A DNA stretch of 7,755 nt from an uncultured Erysipelotrichaceae bacterium. GTDB lineage: Bacteria; Bacillota_I; Bacilli_A; RF39; UBA660. The DNA lies in contig CACZOV010000022.1 of NCBI GenBank assembly GCA_902782915.1, positions 1-7,755 on the forward strand. The letters run 5' to 3'. Below, piece after piece: positions 1 through 5,853 of this stretch. The notes below the pieces were generated by a model. The model searched no databases and was not told the DNA's origin. It saw nothing but the letters and a program-made list of their open reading frames with translations. Within the stretch, counting starts at the first letter, position 1, and the number at the start of each line of letters is the position of its first letter. The position numbers were made by a program, and so were the translations under genes.

Positions 1-2
1 AA

Positions 3-71
3 CAGCCCAAATTAACGCTTGTTGAGATTTCGGCTACGAAATCTATGAAACAAGAAGCCCATAAACTTTAG
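3..71 (+). CDS. tnpB: C-terminal end of IS200/IS605-family TnpB (5' part outside window)
   Basis: An open frame enters from the window edge and ends at TAG 69-71, giving 22 residues that include VEISATKSMKQEAHKL. A lysine-glutamine-glutamate-alanine tail of this kind is familiar from the C-termini of many Bacillota TnpB (OrfB) proteins of IS200/IS605 elements. TnpB is the RNA-guided DNA endonuclease ancestral to Cas12 and is encoded with or without the TnpA transposase. None of its RuvC or zinc-finger motifs lie in this window, so the family call rests on the tail plus the right-end hairpin that overlaps the stop codon, as is usual at TnpB ends. Whether the rest of the gene is intact cannot be seen. 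The call is likely but not certain, because the visible part is short. Confidence 0.66.
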   Translation, partial: QPKLTLVEISATKSMKQEAHKL

Positions 72-79
72 ATTATGGG
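58..79 (+). repeat. Right-end hairpin of the IS element, overlapping the tnpB stop
   Basis: CCCATAA and TTATGGG form a 7-bp stem around an 8-nt loop. The tnpB stop TAG (69-71) is in the loop. Position and form match the hairpin that TnpA recognises at the right end of IS200/IS605 elements. Confidence 0.62.
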
Positions 80-87
80 TAGTTCAC

Positions 88-294
88 GATGGTAGATTTT
101 ATGCAATTATGGGACATTCTGGAAGTGGTAAATCATATACAGTTACAAGAGAAAACGTAGAAAATAACTTTTTACATTATCATGACGTAAGTAAAAATGG
201 AATTGATAAAGATTTATTTAATAAATATTTAGAGGAAAAAATAAACGATATTGATTTTATAAATAATTGTTTTAATAACTTTATATCTATCTAA
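88..294 (+). pseudogene. Remnant of an ABC-transporter ATPase (Walker A fragment) with unrelated tail
   Basis: Directly after the inferred IS end the frame reads DGRFYAIMGHSGSGKS (88-135). This closely resembles the Walker A region of ABC-transporter ATPases of the LolD/MacB type, where such a sequence normally lies about 30-40 residues into the protein. The first ATG of the frame (109) falls inside this motif and has no ribosome binding site. After the P-loop serine the expected ABC continuation is absent. Instead there are about 50 lysine-, asparagine- and aspartate-rich residues (for example HYHDVSKNGIDKD) up to TAA at 292-294, which I do not recognise. No Q-loop, LSGGQ signature or Walker B is present. 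The simplest reading is an ATPase gene cut by the element on its 5' side and by a deletion after the P-loop. A short functional P-loop peptide is unlikely. Confidence 0.6.
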
Positions 295-318
295 AAGAAC
301 TAAAAAGTTCTTTTTTTT
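293..318 (+). terminator. Intrinsic terminator after the ATPase remnant
   Basis: AAAAGAAC (293-300) pairs with GTTCTTTT (307-314) around a 6-nt loop, and the T run continues to 318. The stem starts in the stop codon of the remnant frame. It insulates the Ca2+ ATPase gene from transcripts coming out of the IS element, or partly so, because the stem has only two G-C pairs. Confidence 0.75.
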
Positions 319-349
319 AGGCTTTAACATATTCTTAACTGGAGGAAAT

Positions 350-2908
350 ATGAAAGGACTAATGGAGGATGAAGTAATTAAAAATAGGAAATATTATGGT
401 ACAAATGAAATATCTTTATCAAAACGAAATAGATTTATTGATTTATTTATAGAGTCTTTGGGAGATCCAATGATTAAAATTCTTTTAGTAGCTTTAGTAA
501 TTAAAATTATTTTTTTATTTCAAGATTCTAATTATTTTGAAACTATTGGAATTCTTTTAGCAATTCTTTTATCTACGTTTATTTCAAGTATCTCCGAATA
601 TGGAAGTAATAAGGCTTTTCAAGAACTAGGTAAAGATATTAATAATATTAAAGTTAAAGTAAAAAGAGATAATATAATCAAAGAAATATTTATAAATGAT
701 GTTGTTGTTAGTGATTTATTAATTCTTGCATCAGGTGATAAGATAGGAGCTGATGGAATACTAATAGATGGAGAATTAAGTGTTGATGAGGCAATTTTAA
801 ATGGTGAATCAAAAGAGCAAAAAAAGAGTATTAATAGCAAGTTATTTCGTGGTACAACTATTTATTCTGGATATGGGATAATGAAAGTAACTAGTGTTGG
901 AATTAATACAATGTATGGCAAAATAGCAGCTGAACTTGAAGAAAATGATCCTATTAGTCCTTTAAGAAATCGATTAATAGAGCTTTCTAAAATAATAAGT
1001 AAAATAGGATATATTGGAGCATGTTTAGTTACATTTGCCTATTTATTTTCATCAATTGTAATTAAAAATCATTATGATATTAATTTGATAAAATTGACAA
1101 TTACTAATTTTCCTTTAATGATGAATTATTTAATTTATGCATTAACTTTAAGTGTAACTATTATTGTTGTTGCAGTCCCAGAAGGACTTCCAATGATGAT
1201 TACTTTAGTATTATCAAGTAATATGAAAAAGATGTTAAAAAATAATGTTTTAGTAAGAAAATTAGTTGGAATAGAAACAGCAGGTAATATAAATGTATTA
1301 TTAACAGATAAAACAGGTACTTTAACAAAGGGAAAACTTGAAGTTATAAAAGTTTTAAATGGTAATTTAGATAATGTAGATAGAAAAGATATTTTAAAAA
1401 ATAAAAATAATTTTTTTGATTCTTTATATTATAATAATGATAGCTTAATAGATGATAATAAAAATATAATAGGAGGAAATCTAACTGACCAGTCTATTTT
1501 AAAGTATTTAAATACTAGTGTTAAAATAAAAAAACAAATATTAAATAAAAAACATTTTGATAGTTCTAGTAAATATAGTTCAGTAACTATAAAAGATATT
1601 ACTTATTTTAAAGGAGCAAGTGAAGTTATAATCCCTAATTGTAATAAATACTTAAATAATAAGGGAGAAGAAGTAGTCTTAAAAGATAAAAACTATATTT
1701 ATTTAAAAATAAAAGAGGTAACTAGAAAAGGAATAAGAGTTATAGCTCTTGCTTATAATCATAATAATAGTTTAAATAATTTGGTATTTATGGGACTTTT
1801 GTTTTTAAAAGATGAATTAAGACGTGAAGTAAGGGACGGAATTAGTTTAATTAAAAATGCTGGAATTGAAGTTATTATGATAACTGGAGATAGTAAAGAT
1901 ACTGCTTTATCTATTGCTAAAGAGTCTTTAATTGTTGATGGAGTAAATAATTTAGTTTTAGATAGTAACGATCTAAGTTTAATGAGTGATGATGAACTTA
2001 AGATGAAATTAAAAGACATAAGAGTTATTGCAAGAGCACTTCCACAGGATAAAAGTAGATTAGTAAGAGTTATTGAAGAGATGGATCTAGTTGTTGGAAT
2101 GACAGGAGATGGGGTAAATGATGCACCAGCTTTAAGACGTGCTAATGTTGGCTTTAGTATGGGATCAGGAACTGAAGTTAGCAAAGAAGCTTCAGATATT
2201 GTTATTCTAGATAATAATATTTTAAGTATTGCCAAAGCTATTCTTTATGGAAGAACAATTTTTAAAAGTATTAGAAAATTTGTAATTTATCAATTAAGTG
2301 TAAATATGTGTGCACTTCTTTTATCTATTATTGGACCATTTATTGGATTCACAAGCCCTATAACAATTGTTCAAATGCTATGGCTTAATATGATCATGGA
2401 TACTTTTTCAGCTTTAGCCTTTTCCTTTGAACCACCACTTCTTGAATATATGGAAGAATCTCCTAAAAAAATAAATGAAAAAATAATAAATAGTTATATG
2501 TATAATGAAATATTTGTAACATCTATTTATTCTGCAACTTTATGTATTTTATTTTTAAAACTCCCTATAGTTCGATTAATATTTAGAGTAGGTAGTAATA
2601 ATGAATATTTAATGACTGCATATTTTGCTTTATTTATTTTTATTGGAATATTTAATTCTTTTAATGCTAGAACTTATCGTTTAAATATATTTTCTGATAT
2701 TTTAAAAAATAAAGTATTTATATTTATTATAGGATTTATTATTATAGTTCAAATATATTTAATTTATTTTGGGGGAGAGTTATTTAGAACTTATGGTTTA
2801 GAAGCTCATGAATTTTTTTTAATTATTTTAATTGCACTTACAGTATGGCCAATTGATCTTTTAAGAAAACTTATTTTGAAATCCAAAAATTTAGAAAGAA
2901 AAGTTTAA
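350..2908 (+). CDS. Calcium-translocating P-type ATPase, PMCA-like (P2B)
   Basis: An 852-residue ion pump of the cell membrane that uses ATP to export Ca2+. The N-terminal cation-ATPase domain is followed by an actuator domain with NGES at 151-154 (TGES in most relatives) and the M4 PEGLP at 277-281. The phosphorylation motif DKTGTLT starts at D320. KGA at 421-423 lies in the nucleotide domain, with DELR at 488, TGDS at 512-515 and TGDGVNDAP at 585-593 in the P domain. About ten membrane segments fit the P2 layout. M5 carries QLSVN (N652) with no SERCA-type glutamate, M6 reads QMLWLNMIMDT (N680, D684) followed by FEPP, and M8 ends FNSFNAR. These are the PMCA-type signatures and predict a single Ca2+ site. 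There is no calmodulin-type tail. GGAGG at 341-345 supports the ATG at 350. No convincing promoter is visible in the short gap before it. Confidence 0.93.
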   Translation: MKGLMEDEVIKNRKYYGTNEISLSKRNRFIDLFIESLGDPMIKILLVALVIKIIFLFQDSNYFETIGILLAILLSTFISSISEYGSNKAFQELGKDINNIKVKVKRDNIIKEIFINDVVVSDLLILASGDKIGADGILIDGELSVDEAILNGESKEQKKSINSKLFRGTTIYSGYGIMKVTSVGINTMYGKIAAELEENDPISPLRNRLIELSKIISKIGYIGACLVTFAYLFSSIVIKNHYDINLIKLTITNFPLMMNYLIYALTLSVTIIVVAVPEGLPMMITLVLSSNMKKMLKNNVLVRKLVGIETAGNINVLLTDKTGTLTKGKLEVIKVLNGNLDNVDRKDILKNKNNFFDSLYYNNDSLIDDNKNIIGGNLTDQSILKYLNTSVKIKKQILNKKHFDSSSKYSSVTIKDITYFKGASEVIIPNCNKYLNNKGEEVVLKDKNYIYLKIKEVTRKGIRVIALAYNHNNSLNNLVFMGLLFLKDELRREVRDGISLIKNAGIEVIMITGDSKDTALSIAKESLIVDGVNNLVLDSNDLSLMSDDELKMKLKDIRVIARALPQDKSRLVRVIEEMDLVVGMTGDGVNDAPALRRANVGFSMGSGTEVSKEASDIVILDNNILSIAKAILYGRTIFKSIRKFVIYQLSVNMCALLLSIIGPFIGFTSPITIVQMLWLNMIMDTFSALAFSFEPPLLEYMEESPKKINEKIINSYMYNEIFVTSIYSATLCILFLKLPIVRLIFRVGSNNEYLMTAYFALFIFIGIFNSFNARTYRLNIFSDILKNKVFIFIIGFIIIVQIYLIYFGGELFRTYGLEAHEFFLIILIALTVWPIDLLRKLILKSKNLERKV

Positions 2909-2932
2909 CTAATTAAAATATTATGTTATAAT
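2905..2932 (+). promoter_or_regulatory. Extended -10 promoter of the pilin-LRR gene
   Basis: TGTTATAAT at 2924-2932 is a perfect extended -10 element (TGn plus TATAAT). TTAACT at 2905-2910 is a weak -35 at a 16-bp spacing and overlaps the end of the ATPase gene. The predicted transcript start near 2939 leaves a leader of only about 17 nt, so the pilin-LRR gene probably has its own vegetative sigma-factor transcription besides read-through from the ATPase gene. Confidence 0.6.
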
Positions 2933-2955
2933 AACTTTAGAAAGTAGATGATTAT

Positions 2956-3891
2956 ATGAATAAAGATGGATTTACCCTAGTAGAACTTTTAGGAGTTATT
3001 GTAATTCTTGCAATTTTATCTGGTCTTGCAGTTTTATCTTATAGTAGTATTATTGCAACAGGCAAAAAAGGTATTTATCTGGATTTTGAAAAAAATTTAG
3101 ATTCTGCAACTAGAAATTATTTGATGGATAACATGGATGAAATTCCTTTAGTTGGTCATAATAGATACGTATTTTATGATGAATTAATAACCAATAACTA
3201 TATTGATAAATTAACTGATCCAAATGGGGGAGTATGTGATGGTAGTTTTGTTGAAATTAAAAGAGGAAGCGACGTAAGTAATAATTTAAATTTAGACTAT
3301 AAGTCATGTTTAATCTGTAAAGATACAAATAATAACTATACATATAAAAGCGATGGATGTGATAGTATATATACAAAAGATGAGTGTTTTACATATACAA
3401 TAAATAATAATCAAGCAGTTATTACAGATTATGATGCAAGTTGTGGTAAAGATTTAATAATTCCACTTAAAATTAATGATTATAAAGTAACTACAATAAG
3501 CGCAAATGCTTTTAAAGCAAGTCAAATAGAAAACGTTGTAATTCCAGATGGGGTAACAACGATTGGATATGAGGCTTTTCGTTCAAATCTGATAACTAAA
3601 GTTGTAATACCTAAAACTGTTACAACTATAGAAGAAAATGCATTTTTAGGAAATAATTTAGCAAGTATTAAAATACCTAATAGCGTAACTGTAATAAATA
3701 GTGGAGCATTTTTTGATAATAAGTTAACACGAGTTGAGATACCTAATGGTGTAATAACAATAGGAGAATCTGCTTTTAGAAATAATCCATTAATAAGTGT
3801 CGTGATCCCGTCTTCAGTTATTTCTTGGAAATGTAATGCATTTCCTACTGATACAGTAATTGATAATCAATCTAGTACTCAATGTAATTAA
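2956..3891 (+). CDS. Prepilin-like surface protein with BspA-type leucine-rich repeats
   Basis: A 311-residue protein. It opens with MNKDG|FTLVELLGVIVILAI, a class III prepilin signal: a five-residue leader ending in glycine, cleavage before F6 and glutamate at mature position 5 (E10), then a hydrophobic helix to about residue 33. Residues 34-143 resemble pilin-like proteins of Bacillota and hold five of the first cysteines (C94, C118, C121, C135, with C144 at the border). From residue 144 the protein is LRR_5/BspA-like. A cap strand comes first, then five repeats of exactly 22 residues (179-288) on the pattern xTIxxxAFxxxxLxxVxIPxxV. It ends with C293 and C310, making eight cysteines that could pair as disulfides outside the cell. 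The likely role is a minor pilin or pseudopilin displaying a ligand-binding tip. No pilus assembly genes are nearby. The Shine-Dalgarno sequence is weak (AAAG at 2941). Confidence 0.85.
   Translation: MNKDGFTLVELLGVIVILAILSGLAVLSYSSIIATGKKGIYLDFEKNLDSATRNYLMDNMDEIPLVGHNRYVFYDELITNNYIDKLTDPNGGVCDGSFVEIKRGSDVSNNLNLDYKSCLICKDTNNNYTYKSDGCDSIYTKDECFTYTINNNQAVITDYDASCGKDLIIPLKINDYKVTTISANAFKASQIENVVIPDGVTTIGYEAFRSNLITKVVIPKTVTTIEENAFLGNNLASIKIPNSVTVINSGAFFDNKLTRVEIPNGVITIGESAFRNNPLISVVIPSSVISWKCNAFPTDTVIDNQSSTQCN
3490..3819 (+). repeat. Five tandem 66-bp units encoding 22-residue LRR_5 repeats
   Basis: Units begin at 3490, 3556, 3622, 3688 and 3754, each exactly 66 bp with no indels. The encoded units start TTISANAF, TTIGYEAF, TTIEENAF, TVINSGAF and ITIGESAF, and end IPDGV, IPKTV, IPNSV, IPNGV and IPSSV. 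The DNA is diverged between units, so this is an old protein repeat and not a recent slippage array. Confidence 0.85.
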
Positions 3892-3921
3892 AAAAGAGTT
3901 TTAAGACTCTTTTAATTTTTC
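3892..3921. terminator. Bidirectional terminator between the convergent pilin-LRR and GltD-like genes
   Basis: AAAAGAGT (3892-3899) and ACTCTTTT (3906-3913) form a perfect 8-bp stem around a 6-nt loop, with U-rich flanks on both strands. It begins one base after the TAA of the pilin-LRR gene. It also contains the stop codon of the opposite gene (3901-3903) in its loop, so one palindrome ends both transcripts and overlaps the last codons of the - strand gene. Confidence 0.8.
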
Positions 3922-5127
3922 GATAATTTCTTCTGCTGCAATTATTCCAGAACGACATGCCCAAGCAACAACATTTTTACAACCAGCTATGTCTCCACCT
4001 GCATATATTTTAGAAATTGATGTATGAAATTTACCATCAACATCAATTTGTCCTTTTTGATCAAGATTTAAACCTAATTTTTTTATTAAAGGATCAGGAT
4101 GAGATCCAATGGCTTTTATTAATAAATCACATTTTATTTCGTAATTACTTCCTTCGATATTTTGAATTTTAAATTCTTCTTCCTTAGTTTTAATAAGTTC
4201 TATTTTAGAAATTTTATCATGTCCTTTTATACTTAATATATTAGTTTGAAATAAAAAATTAACTCCATCTAATTTAGCATTTTCAAATTCTTTATCTTGA
4301 CATTTCATTTTTTCTTTAGTATTTCGATAAACAATAGTTACTTTTTTAGCATTTTTTCTTATTAGAGTTCTTGCAACATCAATTGCTGTATCTCCACCAC
4401 CAATAACAATTACCTCTTTATCATCTAAAGGAATTTTTTCTTTGTTTTCAAGAAATTCAAGAGCTCCATAAACTCCTTTTAAATCTTCACCTTTAATATT
4501 TAAGTGGTTAGAAATGTTTGAACCTATACTTAAAAATATTGAATCATATTGATTTTTTATATCATCTAATTGAAAATCTTTTCCAAGTTCTTTTTGATAG
4601 CAAACATCAATTCCTAGATCAAGAATATTATTAATAGCTTTTTTTACTAGATTTTTATCTAATCTAAATTCAGGTATTCCGTGTACTAATAAACCACCTA
4701 AATAGTCGTGTTTTTCAAAAATGGTTACTTTAATTGCTGCTTGTCTTAAAATATAGGCACAACTAAGTCCAGCTGGTCCTCCTCCAATTATTAATACATG
4801 ATGATTAGTAATTTTAGGACTTTTAATTTTTAAGTTATTTAATAGTGCATATTTACCAATGAAAGCTTCTATTTTTCCTATTTCAACAGGGTTACTTGGT
4901 ATTATTTTATTACACATTCCTTGACATTGTTTTTCATGAGGACAAATAAGTCCACATAATGATGGAATAGGTGCTGTTTTAGATAATAAATAAAATGCTT
5001 CTTCAATTTTATCTTTTTTTAAACATTTAATAAATCCTTTTATATCATTTTTTAAAGGACAACCTAATTGACAAAGTGGATTATTGCATTCTAAACATTT
5101 TTCTATTTCTTTTTTTATTTCATTCAT
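3901..5127 (-). CDS. GltD-like NAD(P)H-dependent Fe-S flavoprotein oxidoreductase
   Basis: A 408-residue homologue of the glutamate synthase small subunit and related NfnB/DPD-type electron-transfer flavoproteins. The N-terminal cysteine-rich domain has C11-C14-C19-C23 and C58-C62-C68-C72, the usual spacing for two [4Fe-4S] clusters. An FAD-binding GGGPAG lies at 115-120, an NAD(P)-binding GGGDTA at 243-248, and the C-terminal FAD motif AGGDIAG at 376-382. Such subunits pass electrons from NAD(P)H through FAD and Fe-S to a partner. GltD proteins are usually about 450-490 residues. This one is shorter because the first cysteine comes after only ten residues and the linkers are trimmed, but all motifs are intact. 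No large subunit (gltB) is adjacent, so glutamate synthesis should not be assumed and the partner is unknown. AAAGGAGT at 5131-5138 sits 3 nt before the ATG once aligned and supports this start. Confidence 0.86.
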   Translation of the reverse strand: MNEIKKEIEKCLECNNPLCQLGCPLKNDIKGFIKCLKKDKIEEAFYLLSKTAPIPSLCGLICPHEKQCQGMCNKIIPSNPVEIGKIEAFIGKYALLNNLKIKSPKITNHHVLIIGGGPAGLSCAYILRQAAIKVTIFEKHDYLGGLLVHGIPEFRLDKNLVKKAINNILDLGIDVCYQKELGKDFQLDDIKNQYDSIFLSIGSNISNHLNIKGEDLKGVYGALEFLENKEKIPLDDKEVIVIGGGDTAIDVARTLIRKNAKKVTIVYRNTKEKMKCQDKEFENAKLDGVNFLFQTNILSIKGHDKISKIELIKTKEEEFKIQNIEGSNYEIKCDLLIKAIGSHPDPLIKKLGLNLDQKGQIDVDGKFHTSISKIYAGGDIAGCKNVVAWACRSGIIAAEEIIEKLKES

Positions 5128-5150
5128 AAAACTCCTTTCTAATTTATTTT

Positions 5151-5156
5151 ATCATA
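5151..5156 (-). promoter_or_regulatory. Possible -10 element of the GltD-like gene
   Basis: On the - strand TATGAT (5156 down to 5151) matches the -10 consensus at five of six positions. It would start transcription near 5144, just before the Shine-Dalgarno sequence. No recognisable -35 is present at 15-18 bp, because that region is the upstream terminator hairpin. In such AT-rich DNA this is weak evidence. Confidence 0.3.
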
Positions 5157-5164
5157 TTTTTGAA

Positions 5165-5195
5165 ATTAAAAAACATAGTTTTCATAAACTATGTT
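5165..5195 (-). terminator. Intrinsic terminator of the RNA-modification operon
   Basis: A perfect 10-bp stem, AACATAGTTT (5172-5181) with AAACTATGTT (5186-5195), around a 4-nt loop. On the - strand it is followed by a U-rich tract (5171 down to 5165). The UGA stop of the pseudouridine synthase gene (5184-5182) lies across the loop, so the hairpin is built from the last codons of the gene. Termination exactly at this UGA supports UGA being a real stop in this genome. Confidence 0.8.
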
Positions 5196-5853
5196 CAATG
5201 TTTTTAAATTTATTAAAAGGATTATAATCTGGATAATTTGTAAATACTAGTTTTTCTTTAGTAGTTGGATGAATAAACTCTAATTTATAAGCATAAAGAC
5301 CTAAGTTTTTATTAGTATCAAATCCATATTTTGCATCTCCATATAATGGATAATTTCTACTTGAAAATTGAACTCTTATTTGATGATTTCTTCCACTTTT
5401 TAAATTAATTTTTAAAAGAGATAAATCACAATCTTTAAGATAAGCTATTTTTTGGTAATAAAGTTCTGCTAATTTTCCAGATTTGTTATCTGTAACATAA
5501 CTTTTAGTTTCTACTTTTTTTAAATAATCAGTTAATGTATCTTCATCTTTAATATTTCCATGAACTACTGCTAAATAACTTTTTTTAAATTCATGATTTA
5601 AAATTTGTTTAGATAATCTACTAGCTGCTTTTGAAGTTTTAGCAAATACCATTATTCCACCAGTTGGCCTATCAAGTCTATGAACAAGTCCTAAGTATAC
5701 ATTTCCAGGTTTTTGATATTTTTCTTTAATATAGTTTTTTAACATAGTTAACATATCTAAATCTTTGGTACTATCGCTTTGACTTAATAAATTAACAGGT
5801 TTTATTGCAACTAATAAGTGATTATCTTCATATAAAATAACTGGTTTATTCAT
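5182..5853 (-). CDS. RluA-family 23S/tRNA pseudouridine synthase, no S4 domain
   Basis: Catalyses isomerisation of uridine to pseudouridine in structured RNA. The catalytic motif HRLDRPTGG carries the active-site aspartate (residue 61 from the ATG used here), followed by a KSYLAVVHG strand and the C-terminal GRNHQIRVQF and YPLYGDAKYG motifs. All are standard for the RluA family. At 223 residues it is a compact form without the N-terminal S4 RNA-binding domain of RluD, so the target (rRNA or tRNA) cannot be named. The frame can also begin at TTG 5859. I prefer ATG at 5853, because AAAGGA at 5864-5869 lies 10 nt upstream of it but only 4 nt from the TTG. The start overlaps the last 8 bases of the methyltransferase gene, so translation is probably coupled. 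It ends in UGA inside its own terminator. Confidence 0.87.
   Translation of the reverse strand: MNKPVILYEDNHLLVAIKPVNLLSQSDSTKDLDMLTMLKNYIKEKYQKPGNVYLGLVHRLDRPTGGIMVFAKTSKAASRLSKQILNHEFKKSYLAVVHGNIKDEDTLTDYLKKVETKSYVTDNKSGKLAELYYQKIAYLKDCDLSLLKINLKSGRNHQIRVQFSSRNYPLYGDAKYGFDTNKNLGLYAYKLEFIHPTTKEKLVFTNYPDYNPFNKFKNIEHSL

Larger units (their letters stand above)
1..87 (+). mobile_element. Right end of an IS200/IS605-type element (left part outside window)
   Basis: The TnpB tail runs into a perfect 7-bp inverted repeat, CCCATAA (58-64) and TTATGGG (73-79), with an 8-nt loop that contains the tnpB stop. It is followed by GTAGTTCAC (79-87). IS200/IS605 elements lack terminal inverted repeats. They end in a sub-terminal imperfect or perfect hairpin next to a short cleavage sequence, and in tnpB-carrying elements this region also gives the scaffold of the guide (omega) RNA. 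I infer that the element ends at about position 87, because sequence directly downstream encodes part of an unrelated ATPase. If the omega RNA is active, its guide would be read from the bases just after 87. Confidence 0.6.

Noticed and set aside
319..349. Promoter for the Ca2+ ATPase between terminator and ribosome binding site
   Set aside because: Only poor -10 matches occur in the short gap and no -35 lies at proper spacing, so no site is claimed.
619..840. Open frame of 73 codons on the - strand inside the Ca2+ ATPase gene
   Set aside because: Its product is a low-complexity Ser/Leu/Ile string antisense to a well-conserved actuator domain, with no ribosome binding site. It is a shadow frame.
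1759..2235. Open frame of 158 codons on the - strand inside the Ca2+ ATPase gene
   Set aside because: It lies opposite the strongly conserved P domain, is Ser/Leu/Ile-rich and has no motif or independent start signal. It is a shadow frame.
3490..3819. Tandem repeat array as a possible CRISPR or minisatellite
   Set aside because: The 66-bp periodicity is continuous, diverged in sequence and matches the LRR_5 protein pattern, with no constant repeat and variable spacer.
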